Shown here piece by piece: positions 26,001 to 40,346 of a DNA stretch of 64,000 nucleotides. The position numbers and the translations under genes were made by a program. The number at the start of each line of letters is the position of its first letter. Within the stretch, counting starts at the first letter, position 1. Origin of the DNA: Amia ocellicauda (taxonomy: Eukaryota; Chordata; Actinopteri; Amiiformes; Amiidae); the NCBI RefSeq assembly GCF_036373705.1, contig NC_089857.1, forward strand, positions 39,070,784-39,134,783. The letters are read 5' to 3'. The notes beneath the pieces are model-generated. The model ran no database searches, had not been told where the DNA came from, and was given only the letters and a program-made list of their open reading frames with translations.

Positions 26001-27208
26001 GAGATTAATAGACTGTTGGTCTAGGACTACAACATTTATTGATATGAAAAGCTTCTGAAAAGAAGGCAATACCAACAAGAAGCATTCTATATTTTCTTGG
26101 CAGATTCTCTAAAGAATGGCAATTGCACTGCAGGCAATTGTAAGCAACAGTAATCACATTTCTGCTGAGTTCAAAAGCACGATACACAAGACATTCAATG
26201 TGTAAGCCAGCAGATGCACAACCCTTACACATACAAAAATAAACATAGTAAATCTAAAATAGCCTTGGAAAAGAAAGCACACAGAGACAGGTGATTGACC
26301 AAAATGTGAAGAGCTTGTGGCACCAAAAAAAGAAAAAGAAAGACTCATATTTTTTAAGTGCATAAACAGAGCATTTACACTAATACACTAAACAGGTAAT
26401 TTAATCTGATTATAGTTTCAACTGATAATTTGTATATATTCTGAAACATTCAACGTAACATATGATATCTATAGATCAGTCAAAGCTTCATATATAAGGA
26501 TTATTTTGGTATGGTATCCTACAATATATGAAACTGTCAGCAATCAATTCTTGGTCTAAAAAGGAAACATTTATCTTCTCAATACTCCAGTTCCTCAGCA
26601 GTGTGAGATACATATGGCTTTTGCTGTACTATTAATCCTCATTTCATTTCACTACATTGTCACATTTGTTAAATGATGTCCCAGGGATAAATAGCAGACA
26701 AATAAATAACTGTGTGCAGCAGCAGTTTGAACGCAGTAGAAATAATGAACCCCAGTGGAATGCACCTGTTGCCGGCCATCACAGAGCGTTTGAAGGTTAG
26801 TTCGAAAAATAAATTGCTGACACCGGTTTCCAAAAAGAAAGGAGATGCTACAGTCATCTATATCCTGTGGATGAAAGCATCAACAATGTAGTCAGCAAGG
26901 CTGGCTAAAAACACAGCATTAACAACAAGATATCAGCTAGAATGAATAGGGAAAGCTTGCATATCTAATATATACACACATATATACAAACGTATATATG
27001 AACACACACACATATGTATAATGAGTTGCATTCATGGACAGACATGCTATACAGCTGTGTTAAACTGTTAAAGAGTGCCCCATGGCAAATTATGTATGTG
27101 GACCAAATTGTATTGTGTAATTGTCATGATAGAGTGTTAATAGGTCAAATAATTTAGTAAGCATACAGTAAGTATATTATGTGGATTGATAAATACATAT
27201 ATAATATA

Positions 27209-28106
27209 CACCGATCAGCCATAACATTATGACCACTGACAGGTGAAGTGAATAACACTGATAATCTCATTATCATGGCACCTGTCAGTGGGTGGGATAT
27301 ATTAGGCAGCAAGTGAACATTTTGTCCTCAAAGTTGATGTGTTAGAAGCAGGAAAAATGGGCAAGCGTGAGGATCTGAGCGACTTTGGATAGGGTCAAAT
27401 TGTGATGGCTAGACGACTGGGTCAGAGCATCTCCAAAACTGCAGCTCTTGTGGGGTGTTCCCGGTCTGCAGTGGTCAGTACCTATCAAAAGTGGTCCAAG
27501 GAAGGCAAAGCGGTGAACCAGCAACAGGGTCATGGGCGGCCAAGGCTCATTGATGCACGTGGGGAGCAAAGGCTGGCCCGTGTGGTCCGATCCAACAGAA
27601 GAGCTACTGTAGCTCAAATTGCTGAAAAAGTCAATGCTGGTTCTGATAGAAAGGTGTCAGAACACACAGTGCATCGCAGTTTGTTGCGTATGGGGCTGCG
27701 TAGCCGCAGACCAGTCAGGGTGCCCATGCTGACCCCTGTCCACTGCCGAAAGCGCCTACAATGGGCACGTGAGCATCAGAACTGGACCACGGAGCAATGG
27801 AAGAAGGTGGCCTGGTCTGATGAATCACAAGTTCAAGGTGTTGACTTGGCCTCCAAATTCCCCAGATCTCAATCCAATCGAGCATCTGTGGGATGTGCTG
27901 GACAAACAAGTCCGATCCATGGAGGCCCCACCTCGCAACTTAAAAGACTTAAAGGATCTGCTGCTAACGTCTTGGTGCCAGATACCACAGCACACCTTCA
28001 GAGGTCTAGTGGAGTCCGTGCCTCAACGGGTCAGGGCTGTTTTGGCGGCAAAAGGGGGACCTACACAATATTAGGCAGGTGGTCATAATGTTATGGCTGA
28101 TCGGTG
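27209..28106 (+). mobile_element. Tc1-like element with internal deletion
   Basis: TA-flanked, 898 bp, terminal inverted repeats beginning caccgatcagccataacatt. A transposase reading frame fills it, but the middle of the catalytic domain is gone, so it could move only with help from an intact relative. Confidence 0.93.
27357..28073 (+). pseudogene. Tc1-like transposase, internally deleted
   Basis: Starts MGKREDLSDFG and meets a TAG after 11 codons (27390-27392). It is then open through two HTH halves (SISKTAALVGCSRSAVVS) to the first catalytic Asp (VAWSDES, near 27825). There it jumps directly to [20 protein letters not shown], which holds the catalytic Glu. The stretch with the second Asp and the Gly-rich box is deleted and the frame changes at the junction near 27830. 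The C-terminus LAAKGGPTQY is preserved. Confidence 0.9.
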
Positions 28107-28894
28107 TATACAGTATACTGTAGACAGTTGGAATGTACTTGCACTCTGTATGTTACATTATATAACTCCTTAGCATATATTAAAAACATAGGCTATAAAT
28201 TCAGCTATTAATAAGATTCCCTAAGGGTACATGTATTAATCAATGTTAATTACACATATTATGGAATCACAGGATAATTCATAGAATTTAGTCATTTCAG
28301 CAGACTGCTCTATTCATATACATTTGTAGGATCTACCCCGTCCACAATTCCACCACTCCCATCGACAGGGAAAACCAAAATGACACACTGTGTGCAGTTC
28401 TGGATAGAAGTTTTGCTGTCTTAAGAGAATAAGAATAAGAATACAGTGAACCCAAATACAAGGCAATTGCAGAAGCATTTGACTGTAGAGCGAAAGGCAC
28501 AATCCTATAATCATGAAGAAGCAGATGTAACTCATTTAACAGTACTCTGTACAGCTTACTGGAAATCTGATTTCAGCACATTAATTAAATCTGATTTATG
28601 ACAAGAAATGTAATTCCTCCAGCTGAAAATGTTTTTTACGACTAGTTTCTTTTGAATGTTCCTCCCCTTCAGTAAAAATCTGAATCTACACATTGTAACA
28701 AACTCAGACTAATAAAAACAGATGCTGGGGTTTGCTCTCTGTGCCATTAACTAATGCTTAAAGACCTATTTCAAACCCTTACAGGTCAGAACATAATCAG
28801 TTCTACTGTGTCGACCAGAAAATGAAATGACTAAGAAACAGTATTCAGGTCCAATTTTTTTGTATCAGTTTTAAGATATTAATGGATTATAATG

Positions 28895-29880
28895 GTGTTG
28901 ATGTATAGGAAACAGAGGGTGTCAATTAGAGGAGTTGCTTCCAAATGGAGTGAGGTTGTGAGTGGAGTTCCACAGGGATCAGTACTAGGGCCTTTTTCTA
29001 ATCTATATTAATGATCTGGACTCTGGGATAGTTAGCAAACTTGTAAAATTTGCAGATGATACTAAAATAGGTGTCTCAGCAGATACAGTCTCGGCAGCAC
29101 AGGCTATTCAAAGGGACTTAGATAATATTCAGTTGTGGGCCGACACATGGCAGATGAAATTCAATGTGGACAAGTGCAAGGTATTACATGCAGGTAACAA
29201 AAATGTCCACTATAATTACATTATGGGAGGAACAGAACTGGATGAAGTAACACATGAGAAAGACCTAGGAGTCTATGTGGACTCCTCACTTTCTCCATCC
29301 AAACAATGTGGGGAAGCAATTAAAAACACAAACAAAATGTTAGGATATATTGTCAAAAGTATAGAATTGAGAACAAGGGCAGTAATGTTCAGACTGTACA
29401 ATGCACTAGTTAGAGCTCATCTGGATACTGTGGACAGTTCTGGGCTCCACACTTCAAGAAAGATATCGCTGCTCTAGAGGCAGTTCAGAGGAGAGCAACC
29501 AGACTTATTCCAGGTCTGAAGGGAATGTCCTACTGAGAGACTGAGGGAACTGAACCTTTTCACCCTGGGACAGAGGAGACTACGTGGGGACTTCAAGTGG
29601 GGATTCAAGTCTTCAAAATCATGAAAGGCATCGACCACATCAAATCAGAGGAGCTTTTCCAGATCAGCAGGGACACACGCACCCGGGGACACAAATGGAA
29701 ATTGGGCTTCAAGGCATTCAAGATGGAAAACAGGAGACACTTCTTCACACAGAGTTGTCAAAATCTGGAACAAACTCCCCAGCAATGTGGTTGAAGCTGA
29801 AAAATCCTTGGATCACTTAGTTATTAATGGACACAAAACAAGCACGATGGGTTGAATGGCCTCCTCTCGTTTGTAAACAG
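28895..29880 (+). mobile_element. CR1/Rex1-like LINE, 5'-truncated 3' fragment
   Basis: Reverse-transcriptase remnant: SGVPQGSVLGP (RT motif) near 28965, a frameshift, then KFADDTKIG (catalytic ADD box, near 29046) and the C-terminal thumb region QLWADTWQMKFNVDKCKV. Ordinary CR1/Rex1 3' end features follow, with the phrase gatgggttgaatggcctcct near 29848. Several frameshifts and stops. 5' truncation is normal for LINE insertions. Confidence 0.85.
29133..29477 (+). pseudogene. LINE reverse transcriptase C-terminal fragment
   Basis: Open for 114 codons from MWADTWQMKFNVDKCKV through HEKDLGVYVDSSLSP, the conserved stretch after the ADD box of CR1-clade RTs. It continues in other frames to about 29800, so it is not functional. 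Confidence 0.8.
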
Positions 29881-29884
29881 GAAA

Positions 29885-30776
29885 CAGGAAGACCAGATTA
29901 GAGATTGACAAAAAACATCTAAAGAACCCTGTACAGTTCAGGAACAACATCATATGGACAGATGAGACAAAGATCAACTTTCAGAATGATGGGAAGAGAA
30001 GAGTATGGAGAAGGGAAGGAACTGCTCATGATCCGAAGCATACCACCTCATCTGTGAAGCATGTTATGGCATGTGCATGTAAGGCTGCCAAGGGAACTGG
30101 TTCCCTTGTATTTATTGATGATGTGACTACTGACAAAAGCAGCAGGATGAATTCTGAAGTGTTTAGGGCTATATTATCTGTTCAGATTCAGCCAAATGCT
30201 TCAAAACTCATTGGACGGTGCTTCAGAGTGCAGATGGACAATGACCTGAACCATACTGCGAAAGCAACCCAAGACTTTTTGAATGTGGAATGTTCTGCAA
30301 TGGCCAAGTCAATCACCTGACCTGAATCCAATTGAGCAGCATTTCACTTGCTGAAGGCAAAACTGAAGGCGAAACACCCCAAGAACAAGCAGGAACTAAA
30401 GATGCAGTGCAGGCCTGGTAGAGCATCACCAGGGAAGAAACCCAGCATCTGGTGATGTCTATGGGTTCCAGACTGCAGGCAGTCATTGACTGCAAAGGAT
30501 TTGTAACCAAGTATTGAAATTCACATTTGAATTCATGATTATGTTAGTTTGTTCAATTACTTTTAGGCCCTTACAATTAGGGGGACCACATATAAAAATG
30601 GGTGTTATTCCTGCACCGGTCACCCAATTTGGATGTAACTACCCTCAAATTAAAGATGAAAGTCTACACTTCAAGCACATCTTGATTGTTTCCTTTCAAA
30701 TCCATTGTGGTGGCGTACAGAGCCAAAATGATGACAACTGTGTCACAGTCCAAATATATATGGACCTAACTGTATA
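29885..30776 (+). mobile_element. Tc1-like remnant (third family), 5' part missing
   Basis: Readable as a transposase in pieces: IIWTDETKINF (first Asp, near 29960), MDNDLNHTAKATQDF (second Asp, near 30235), then a frameshift and stops through the region of the Glu. The right end closes near 30776 with tatggacctaactgta. The left half, including the HTH and left TIR, is absent; the LINE tail abuts it directly. Confidence 0.8.
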
Positions 30777-33700
30777 TATACTGTACTGTAAAATAATTTG
30801 TATAGTATGTGTGATTATGAGACTAACATATCATTGAATGTATTTTCTTTGGTTAATTTAATTCAATGTATGTAGTACCATAGACATTTGCTTCTTCCAT
30901 TATTGGACTCTAGCTGACAGTAGAAAGAAAGTCCTAGCAAATGACACTGATTATTAGCAGCCAAACACTGTCAAGATGACAGCCTGATCTCCAGTGCCAC
31001 ATTTGCTCCAAAGTTAAATGTACATCTTTTTTCACTATTATGTTTTTATTTTCTAGATCATCACCTTTCAATTGCTTGAGTTTCTTTCAGAAAATCTTGA
31101 GAAATGTTTGCATTTGAAAAAGGCTTTGAAAACGACCATTCAAATATCTCTAGAGAGGCAGTAATGTATTTATAAAATAAATACAAAACTGATAATGAAC
31201 AAAATCTGGTCAAGGAAAGAAAGACTTATGTCTACCCATTAGTACTTACGAATGTAGTGTTGTGTAGTGAAATACAACTAAGAGCTTCAATGTCCAACAT
31301 TTATTGTTGTATAGAAATAAATTAAACTGTGTGTGTGGGGTGCTTTTAAAATAATCTAATGTCATTTTACTGAGATAATGTATTACTACATTCTTTGAGC
31401 ATGTAATGCAATAGAAAGACATCAAGCCTGCATTCCTTCTACAATTGTTTTGTATTTGTAGAAAGTACTTCAACATTCATGGACTGGTAACTCATTCCAT
31501 AAGATGAATTGCATGAAGCTAGAAGGCAGAATCAACACAACATTTCACACAATGTTTTCAATGTGCCATCATCACACACCGCAGGCCAACATAAAGGCTA
31601 TCATCCTATTGTGTGCAACCATCACTGCACTGATGCTATATCACCATTCACTACTACACATCACTGCCCCCCTCTTTGAAAAAACACTGTCTCCTATCTT
31701 GGCTGGGGTTGTTCTTCCTCATTTTGTTTCTAAAATATAAATTTTACTCAAGGGAAGGCCCATTTTTCACAATGACACAGCGATCACATCACATACAAAC
31801 TACACTGCTGCAGCACAGATTTTCAGGAAAATAAATAAATTAAAAAATTATACATTTTTGTTTTATTCTATAAACTACTGACATTTCTCCCAAATTCCAA
31901 ATAAAAATATGAATTGAATGGAACGGCTACCATACATGTAGAGAGGCAGTTTTAAGAAAAAATTGCAGTGGTCTCTTATTTTTTTCCAAAGCTGTATATA
32001 TAGATCACTGGGTTTTACCATTTCTGACTGCAAATCAGCCACAGCAAAACTTTCAACAGTAGTGATTCTGAAAGGCTCCAGGATATCTAGTCTGTGCCGT
32101 TCCAGACTAGGATTGTCTTAGGGTTACAATTCTGTACAACAGGAGCATATCCTATTTCCCTGGCCAGCCATACAGCATGATGAACACTAAACACCTTAAC
32201 ACACGGAAATCACCACTTGCACAGAATTCATAGCAACACAACATCTCCCATACTAATGCAGGAGAGATGTAGGCAGCAAAGACATATCCAATGAAATGTG
32301 TACAGGCTATCATAAAGGGTTAGATCTTTATCTCTCTGGGTTCATGGTGGACTGCTTACAACTGGGCTACTCAGCCAACTTGGAAGCACTAAAGGCATTA
32401 CATTATATTGCATGACACACCCAGCTTGTGATATGAGGCCATTGCAAGGTATCAGGCCCTAATTTAATGGCCAGGGTGTGTGTTTTAAGGTGTGTTTGTG
32501 CTGTAGATCCTCATATTGCAGGATGACCTATTGCCATCCCACCTGCTCTCCAATGACAGTTGCCAATGTGATATTGCTGTTGCAGCTGAGATGTATTCAC
32601 TTCATGGAAGTTGCTGTTCACAGTCTGGTGGGTTTTCCCTAATTAGCACCCTTAGTTGTGTCACCATAATTAGAACAGTTCTGAGAATGTTAGTCATTCC
32701 CTCACTTTTTATTGTAGCTACAAAGCATTGGGGAGAAGACACTGACACACACACTAATAAAAACAGGTGACAACTGATAAACACTGGTGTGTGTCAATAA
32801 AGCTACTGATTAGCATGAAAGGGCAAGCCTTGTCCTAAGATGGAACAACAAATTCCCTATTTGCCTACTCTATAATGTAAGTTGGATTCAGAGCCTTTTC
32901 TCGTAGGCTACAACATGGAGTTTATAATAAATGGAATATTGTGTAAGTTTAGAATTCCTCATGGAAACATAAAACAATCAGTGTTTTGAACCTCTACTTT
33001 GATGGTGTATCTCAGCCTTTCCATTCTCCTGTGGACTACATGAGATCCCAAACAGAAGTCAGGCTTCTCCCTTCAAATATCTTGATAGTTACTTGCGTGT
33101 AATATCTTGACATTGACAATGCTTTATAAATTGTGCTGCAAGCAATGTAGTGGTTTGCTGAATGAAACACCGTGGGGAATAAACCATCTGTGTATAGAAA
33201 CCTGTCAGAAGAGGTAACTAGAAAAGTGAAACGTCTGAGACAGAAAATAAAAAAGCTAAGAGTTTTTCATGCCTCCCTAGTATTAAGTAAATCTGAATAC
33301 AGATTTTTGAATATAGAACAACCAACAATGTGGTCTTCTTTCTTCTGCTCAGAGCTGGTGTTGGCAATTTGTCATTAAAAAACTAAACAAAAAAACTCAC
33401 CCTTGTTTCAAATTTTCCCACAGAAATGTTATTTAATTAATTACAGCCGTAATTACGGTTCCCCTGACTGGATCTGTAGATTTCTTCCCCATCTGAATGC
33501 TGACCTCGTTTTTCTCTGTAGAGGCCCTCCCTGGCATTCCCCATTTCTCAGAAACTGTGGGAAACAGACCACTCTCACTTAAAAATAGCAGCAACCCCAC
33601 CCTGAGACAGTTTCCAGCTCATAGCAGAGCATTTTCAGTAATAACCACTGCATATATTCAATGTTATAGGCTTCTGCTTTACAGATTTGATCCACAAGTA

Positions 33701-35755
33701 ATTCCCATTAAAACAAAGCTCATCAAAACATGCATTTATCTCTGGAAACGCTAGCTAATTTGAACATGTATAAAAAGCGCAGCATGCTGTTAGCCTCCCT
33801 GCGCTTGTGTATGTAAGCTGGGGGAATTTATGGGAATCAGCTGTCTTGAAGTTTAGAAGACAACCAAACAACTGCACCAGTAACTTCCCTGTGCTGACCC
33901 CAAGAGGAATGTATGGCATCTGACATTTAATTCACAATTTATATCTGAAAAGTGATGGCCTTTTTGAAAATTGCGAATTAAATAAGATTTCATATACTGT
34001 ATTAATGTTTCCCATTTAATAAAAATAATGTTGAAATGTTTTACAACATAGATATCAAATACGATAGCATCTCTGAACCAGTTCGTTTCCCCTTTGAGTA
34101 CAAGAATTGCACACAAAATATTATGCAGGGTGCAGCTCTGTGGGAAGAATCTATTAATTAAAATCCAGATGTATTCCTATTCGTTTCAGAGAAGACCAAT
34201 TCATACATTTTGTTTTGCACCTACATATTAAACCTCCAATTCCACATTTTCTGCAGCCATGTCTCCTACAAGGCCAAAACAGAAAGATTCATAAAAGGAA
34301 GCACTCCCACCAGAGTTTACTAAGGCTAGAGGTATAATTTAACTGCAATCTTTAGGAACACCAACCTTTTTATTAATCACCAAAGCAATTAGCAAGATTA
34401 ATAAAAAAAAACTGTAAGTTTGCTACATTTCCATAATATAGTGTGACTATATTGACTAAAAAACAGATTCATGTTTCTGGGTTTTGACTTCTAGGCTTGT
34501 TCTCATAATAGGCTACAAAGACATTCAGCAAACTTGAAAAAAATTGAAATATGGGTGGAAACAAAGTACGCAGCTAGACATAATTACAACATTTTTCAGG
34601 AGGGGAAAAGGAAATATATGCTTTGTTCAGTCAATTACACATTCCCACAAAATGTCATACACATCTACACAGTGCTGCTCTGCTGGAATTTAATGAATAC
34701 AAATGAATTGCAAAAGATGAGAAGGACAAGCCTGAACAAATTCTCACTAATGGCACACAAAAATATCCAGAGGTGGGTGGGTGGGAATCTCCAGTCAATT
34801 CTTCTGAGCAAAGTATAACGTCAATCTAATCATTACTGCATAATAAATAAAACATCCTTGTTAATAATCATTTGGAGGTGCGAGACATGCAATCAAAACC
34901 TTTTTATTTGAATTATTCTCATCTCAGTCTCTGCTTTGCTGTACATATCTGTAAGTTTTGTGTATGTCTATAAACAATGTGAATGTGAATAACTCAAGTG
35001 TGGAATAGAAAAAAGTAATGTTTTGTCTCAATGCTTGAAAACAGATATTTGATGAAGACTTAAAAACTCAGGGGATTTGAAATGGCCCAGTCCTTTCATT
35101 GGCATTTCATAGAAGACAAGACGTCTTGACATCCTTCACCTTTTGTGTATGCTTTCTGTACTCTGTGGTTATAGAGCAGGCAGGGTTTATGCAGATTGCC
35201 TGGTATTTTGAAATCTACCCCCAATGGCTTCAGCTTAGTTTTGCTGAGGTATTCATCTGGTGACAAAAGCGAATGCCTGCTCAGGAGCAAAAACAAAGGC
35301 AGTCATCACAGTTTGTGCATGTCCATCCATCAGTGTGAATACCCACTGGGCACTGGGCACCAGTCCAAAATCTCAATCTGTCACAAGGGGAGACTTTCCA
35401 CCAGAACCCCAAGCTGGCTTTCTGCCTGGCCCCAGCTGCTATGGCACTTTAATCAGATCAGACTGAAGGATTTCTGCATTGCTTTAGTAATTCCCCACCA
35501 AATATCAGGCAATATAATTTTAAATCTCCAGATCCAGGCGCTCTCCTCAGTTAATATTTCCAATCACCTGCAGCTGGACCAACAAAACTAAATCAAAAGA
35601 GCATCGCAATCCTACATGCAGACAGATCCAGCAATGACGAAAAGTACACGTGTATACATCTGTCAAGATTCCTTTGTAGGAATGAAATCCGCGTAGTGCT
35701 CAATAACTGAGGACACAGTGTCACTATCATTGGTTTTGCATTGTATTCCGCCAGA

Positions 35756-35793
35756 TTCCCCCCACCCCCACCCCCACCCCCACCCCCACCACC
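35756..35793. repeat. (CCCCCA)n tract, G-rich on the marchf3 sense strand
   Basis: Five to six runs of five C separated by A. On the minus strand, the sense strand of marchf3, this is (TGGGGG)n, a pattern able to form a G-quadruplex. Confidence 0.9.
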
Positions 35794-38224
35794 AGCAAGA
35801 GAACAGCTCCTTCTCCTTACGGTATGATATGGAAAAGCAGTGAATTTCCCAGGGCTGCCCCTGAATGGGTTGGATGATTCTCTGTCCCACATGGTTCCTT
35901 AGTTCAGTACTATTATATGCAGGTTGAAAAGCTCTCAGCCATGACATTGTTGTAGCACCAGACTTCCTGGTGTGTAGACCACATTGCTGCTCTGTTTTCC
36001 TTCAGAATGAAAAAGCAAGAGGGGAAAAAAAGCTTTTTTCCATGCTCACCTGCTCTTATCCCTTCTTAAGATATAGATCAGTATAAATGAATGTGGGTAC
36101 ATATATATCTATTGAAAAACAGTCTGCTGTGCTTCATATTTGCCTTTGTAACTGATTTCTCAATGTTTAGTCAGGACTTGTAATTTATTCTAATCTGACA
36201 ATACTGACCCACTTCTCTATAGGTAAAAGAGTGACAAGTGACAAGCCCATCTGAGCTATGTTCATTTATATAAAGTGCTTTGTTTCTTGATGTAATGTTT
36301 CTGTGTGAACATCATTTTGTTTTTAATGTTCAATATAATGTATATCCTGCCTTCTCCAATTCTTCCTTATGTAAAACCAATTGAATGAGCATAAAACTAC
36401 AGGAAAACACAAAAAAATGGTTTCTTTAAAAGGCATGTGATTTTTGGCAGGGTTTACCACTGATTACAAGACACAAACCCGGACATTTAATAACTGCTGG
36501 TTCTTCGGGAATCCTATGGTACTGACAAACAAATGATTAGCAGCACACCCACTGGTTAAATATATCTTTCTTGGGGAGCCACATGTTCTACACATTTTAC
36601 TATTTACTAGATTCTGAATAAATGTAGAGTACATTTAGTTTTGTATGGGTTATAGATCATGGGAGTTTTTTTTTTTTTTCATGCATTCACCCTACTTCAA
36701 TAAACCTGGTTTGACATTTCACAGAAAACACAAAGAAAACGAATGTAAATATATTTACATATATTTAAAGAGTAAATGTGTTTGATTTTACTAATTATGC
36801 AATTAAACCATACTAAAGATGCTGTGTACATTGACAAATATAATAGAAACTTCCTGCTTTTCCTGCCATTTCTGTAGCTATTATGGCAACACAGCAACTC
36901 TTATGAAACAGTTAAAAAAAGATGACTTCAAAACTAGACGTTTACTTACTACAACCAGAGATCTTGCAGAAAGGAGTGTGCTGACTAACACACAAAGAAG
37001 GATTGCTTCAGCAGAAATCTTGAAGACACGATATGCAATCGTGAAAACAAAAGGTTTTGTTTTATTCTTGTTGGGTATATGCTAATACTATCTAGACAGA
37101 ACAACAAATGGCATCATAACAGTTGTCAGTGTTTGGCAGCATACTTATTTTAACTAATTTTAAAACCACAGTCGTCTCTTCAAGTCAAAGACAGCTGCTT
37201 TGCAACATTTCTATGGGTCGATGCTGGTGGAAATTAGAGTGAGTGTGTCACTGCCAGCTCCAGACACACCTCACTCGTGTTACTTTGAAGCATTCAAGAA
37301 ATGCATTGGCCAATTATGGAATTCTCCTCATAAGCGCTCTGGGGCCACTTTCCACTTGCTTATCCTTTCCCATGTCACTTGCCATCCACCAAGCAATGGA
37401 ATCAATGTGCTTTATAGTATTGTTTGGAGTAGACATTGGTCAGTAGAAAGTGGAAAATATCCTAATTAAGAGTATTCAAAGGAAGCACCTCATATTAATT
37501 AACAGCATTAGTTATTTGTCAGAGGTTTGAGATCATAGGGGATGTGCTTGCTTCCTCTAACACCCTTTACAACAGAATGTTTCTTAATGTTCCAAAATAT
37601 ATGCAGCTCTAATGTATACTACAATACTAAAGTATTATAATAGCATATCATGTTTATTTTTGTTACAAATGGCTCCAGAGTTGGTGAAATAAGACAAACA
37701 TTGCTAAACCACTGGAAGTAGCATACTGATTCAGACTACAACTACAGGTTCCTGCTTGTAGTGCCTGATTGTATTACAGGACTTATAACAGTAATGTTTT
37801 GGTTACGGAGAATAAGAAAAAATGATTGCAGAAGTTAATCTCATACTGCAAACCAGCCCCATCCTGAGAGACCTTGGAATTCAGTGACCTACATTCTCAA
37901 TCCGATTCTGTTTTCTTAAGTGAGAAAATACTGCTTCAAAATCTCAAGCTAAAAAGGAAAACAGTAACGCTTGTGGAAAAGGAAGCTTTCTCCCAGGCTT
38001 GTAAAAAAACTAAAAAAAAACTAAGGTAGCTTTGAAACAGACTCGAAACATATGGCTAGTTCAGAGATGCCGATTTCCTGACAAAAGCAAACATTTTTAC
38101 ACCACACTTGAGTAGACATATTTTTGGAGATGCTATAGAACATGGCAGGAAGGCAATTAATTCATTCAGTTATTGGATTAATCCGTCACCATGACCCTGC
38201 ATTCAGCGACTGATGTTTTAAAGA

Positions 38225-38285
38225 GACCAACAAAACCTACAGGATTGTGGCTGTACAGGAACAGGGTTGGCACCCACTGTCCTGA
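38225..38285. repeat. possible dispersed-repeat fragment
   Basis: The phrase accagggttggcaccc-like (here gaacagggttggcaccca) after aaacctacaggattgtggc resembles the end of a repeat seen often in vertebrate genomes. Family not determined. Confidence 0.2.
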
Positions 38286-40325
38286 TAGATGGCATTGAGC
38301 CCAGGCGTCTGGTTTGTCTTGACAACACTCCTCACGGTTTGGTGCCGGGTGAGGGTTCCAGTCTAGCATGTTCCAATGTCTCCTGCTTCCCGGATGTTTC
38401 TCCTCTTCTGTTCTCCACAGTGGACTTTAGGAACGATTACATCTCTACAGTCCTCCATGCATGGCTACCTACACTGAAACTGATCTGCAGTCTGCTTGGC
38501 TAAAGGGGCTGCCCTTGCAGAAAATGACAGGACCGGGTTGCAGGTTGCCTTTATACACCACAGAACTAGCCCATATGCCCGTGGCTCAATGCACGTGACC
38601 TCTGATACAATCCAGAACAGGCAGAAGGAAGCTCGTCTCATTCAGTTCATCAATTTGTTTATATGTCATCATATATGTATATTTCTACATCTACACACAT
38701 GAAAGCAAATACAGAACAAACCTTCTGATTACCTTGTTAAGATGACAGTAAGCTGTATAATGTGGATGATCATTATTACAGGGTTATTTATTAAATTGCC
38801 ATCATATTTCTTACCCAAGAGGAAGATTTTTTTTTTTTTAAGATTTTAAATTCACTGTTAGCTATACAAATTGGTAGTGATCTAAGGGCAATTCTATGCA
38901 CACTCTCAAGTCTTTAAAGTAATGCTTGTTAAGCAGTCAGATGTGAAATGAAGTTTTTGTTCCCCATCATATTATTTTGCAGACCCCCTGGAAAGTCTAC
39001 GAACCACTGACTTAGACTAAGGGATTCATTCAGAGAAGTAACTGCAAGTAATACTTCATGGCTGCTTAAGTGACAAAGTTACACATCAATGGTCATGTGC
39101 AGAGTTTCTGCACTGACAAGGTTCAGCGTTTACAGTTAGGTCTCAGAAATGAAGACCCATTAAGCTGTCCATCACACATCTATCCTATCTTCTCTTTCGG
39201 ACCAGCATGTCATTCTGATGCATCACCTTATTTTCTAGCTAATCGGTTTCTGTGACACTGCAAGATATCTTACTACTTCTCAGGAGCATAACCAGAATTA
39301 ATTTCAAGTGACTTTTATTCTGTTCATTCAGTCGCCATTACTCTTATTACTTAACATGTTTATAATTTAAATTAATGATTTAACGAGCTGCAAGCATGAT
39401 CTTATTGGCAAATTTAAATGCTTTTCCTTTTACATACATTTTACAGTCAAACTGTGATTCTCTTCTTGATGTGTCATCATCTTTAGAGGGAATATTGATG
39501 TCTCAAGAACAAAACAACAGCTGAAAGTTGTGACAGCTGGCATTTTTTTCAAGGGTTCAATTTAGAATTAAGTGTTTACAGTAGTATCTTACCAGCATTC
39601 TCTGAGAAAAAATAACAGTGTTTGCATATATTACCATTTATGAATGAAAAATAAATATGTGCTACGCTCTTCAAAGAATAACCTATTTATTTATTTTTAA
39701 TGTAGCTATATAGAAATACATGGATACATCCAAACCAAATATAGACATGTCTGGAAGAAAACCAAATACAAGGTAAAAATATAAAAGTAATATTGGTATG
39801 CAAATAAAATAACTTTAACACTACTATATTGTTAAATTCCAGAACTCATTAATTGGTACATTTTTAGAAATGTGGGCACAATTAACAAACAAACAAATAA
39901 GAAGCATCTTGCCCATTTTAATATTTCAATGAAAAATTACTAACTTAATCTAAGCTGTTCAAATGAGACTTCTGGAGTTTGTCTTAAGTAAACTGAATAT
40001 ATTTTAATTTGAGATTCAGAAATTCTTACAAATTCTGTCAAGTTAGAAACGCTAGAAAGCATTTAAGTGAAAGTGAAGTGTGTTTAACTTTCCTGATATT
40101 CAGATGTAACGGGAAAAGCGAAAGGGATGCAGAAATGAGTGTTCAATGCATATATAAATATAGTCCAGGTTATTTTGTATTACACTGCACAAAATTGGTA
40201 AAAAAAATTATGATAGTAAAGAAACAAAGACAAATGCACTGCAGTGTCAACTAATGCATAAAAATCATTGGAATTAAATCACTTGGAACAGATGCAAATT
40301 ATCAATCTGAAAATGATCATACCTC

Positions 40326-40346
40326 TGTCTCTCTCTCTCTCTCTCC
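40326..40346. repeat. (CT)n microsatellite
   Basis: About ten CT units. Confidence 0.9.

Noticed and set aside
35196..35591. 131-aa open frame on the + strand
   Set aside because: No homology recognised, no splice or promoter context, within the marchf3 intron.
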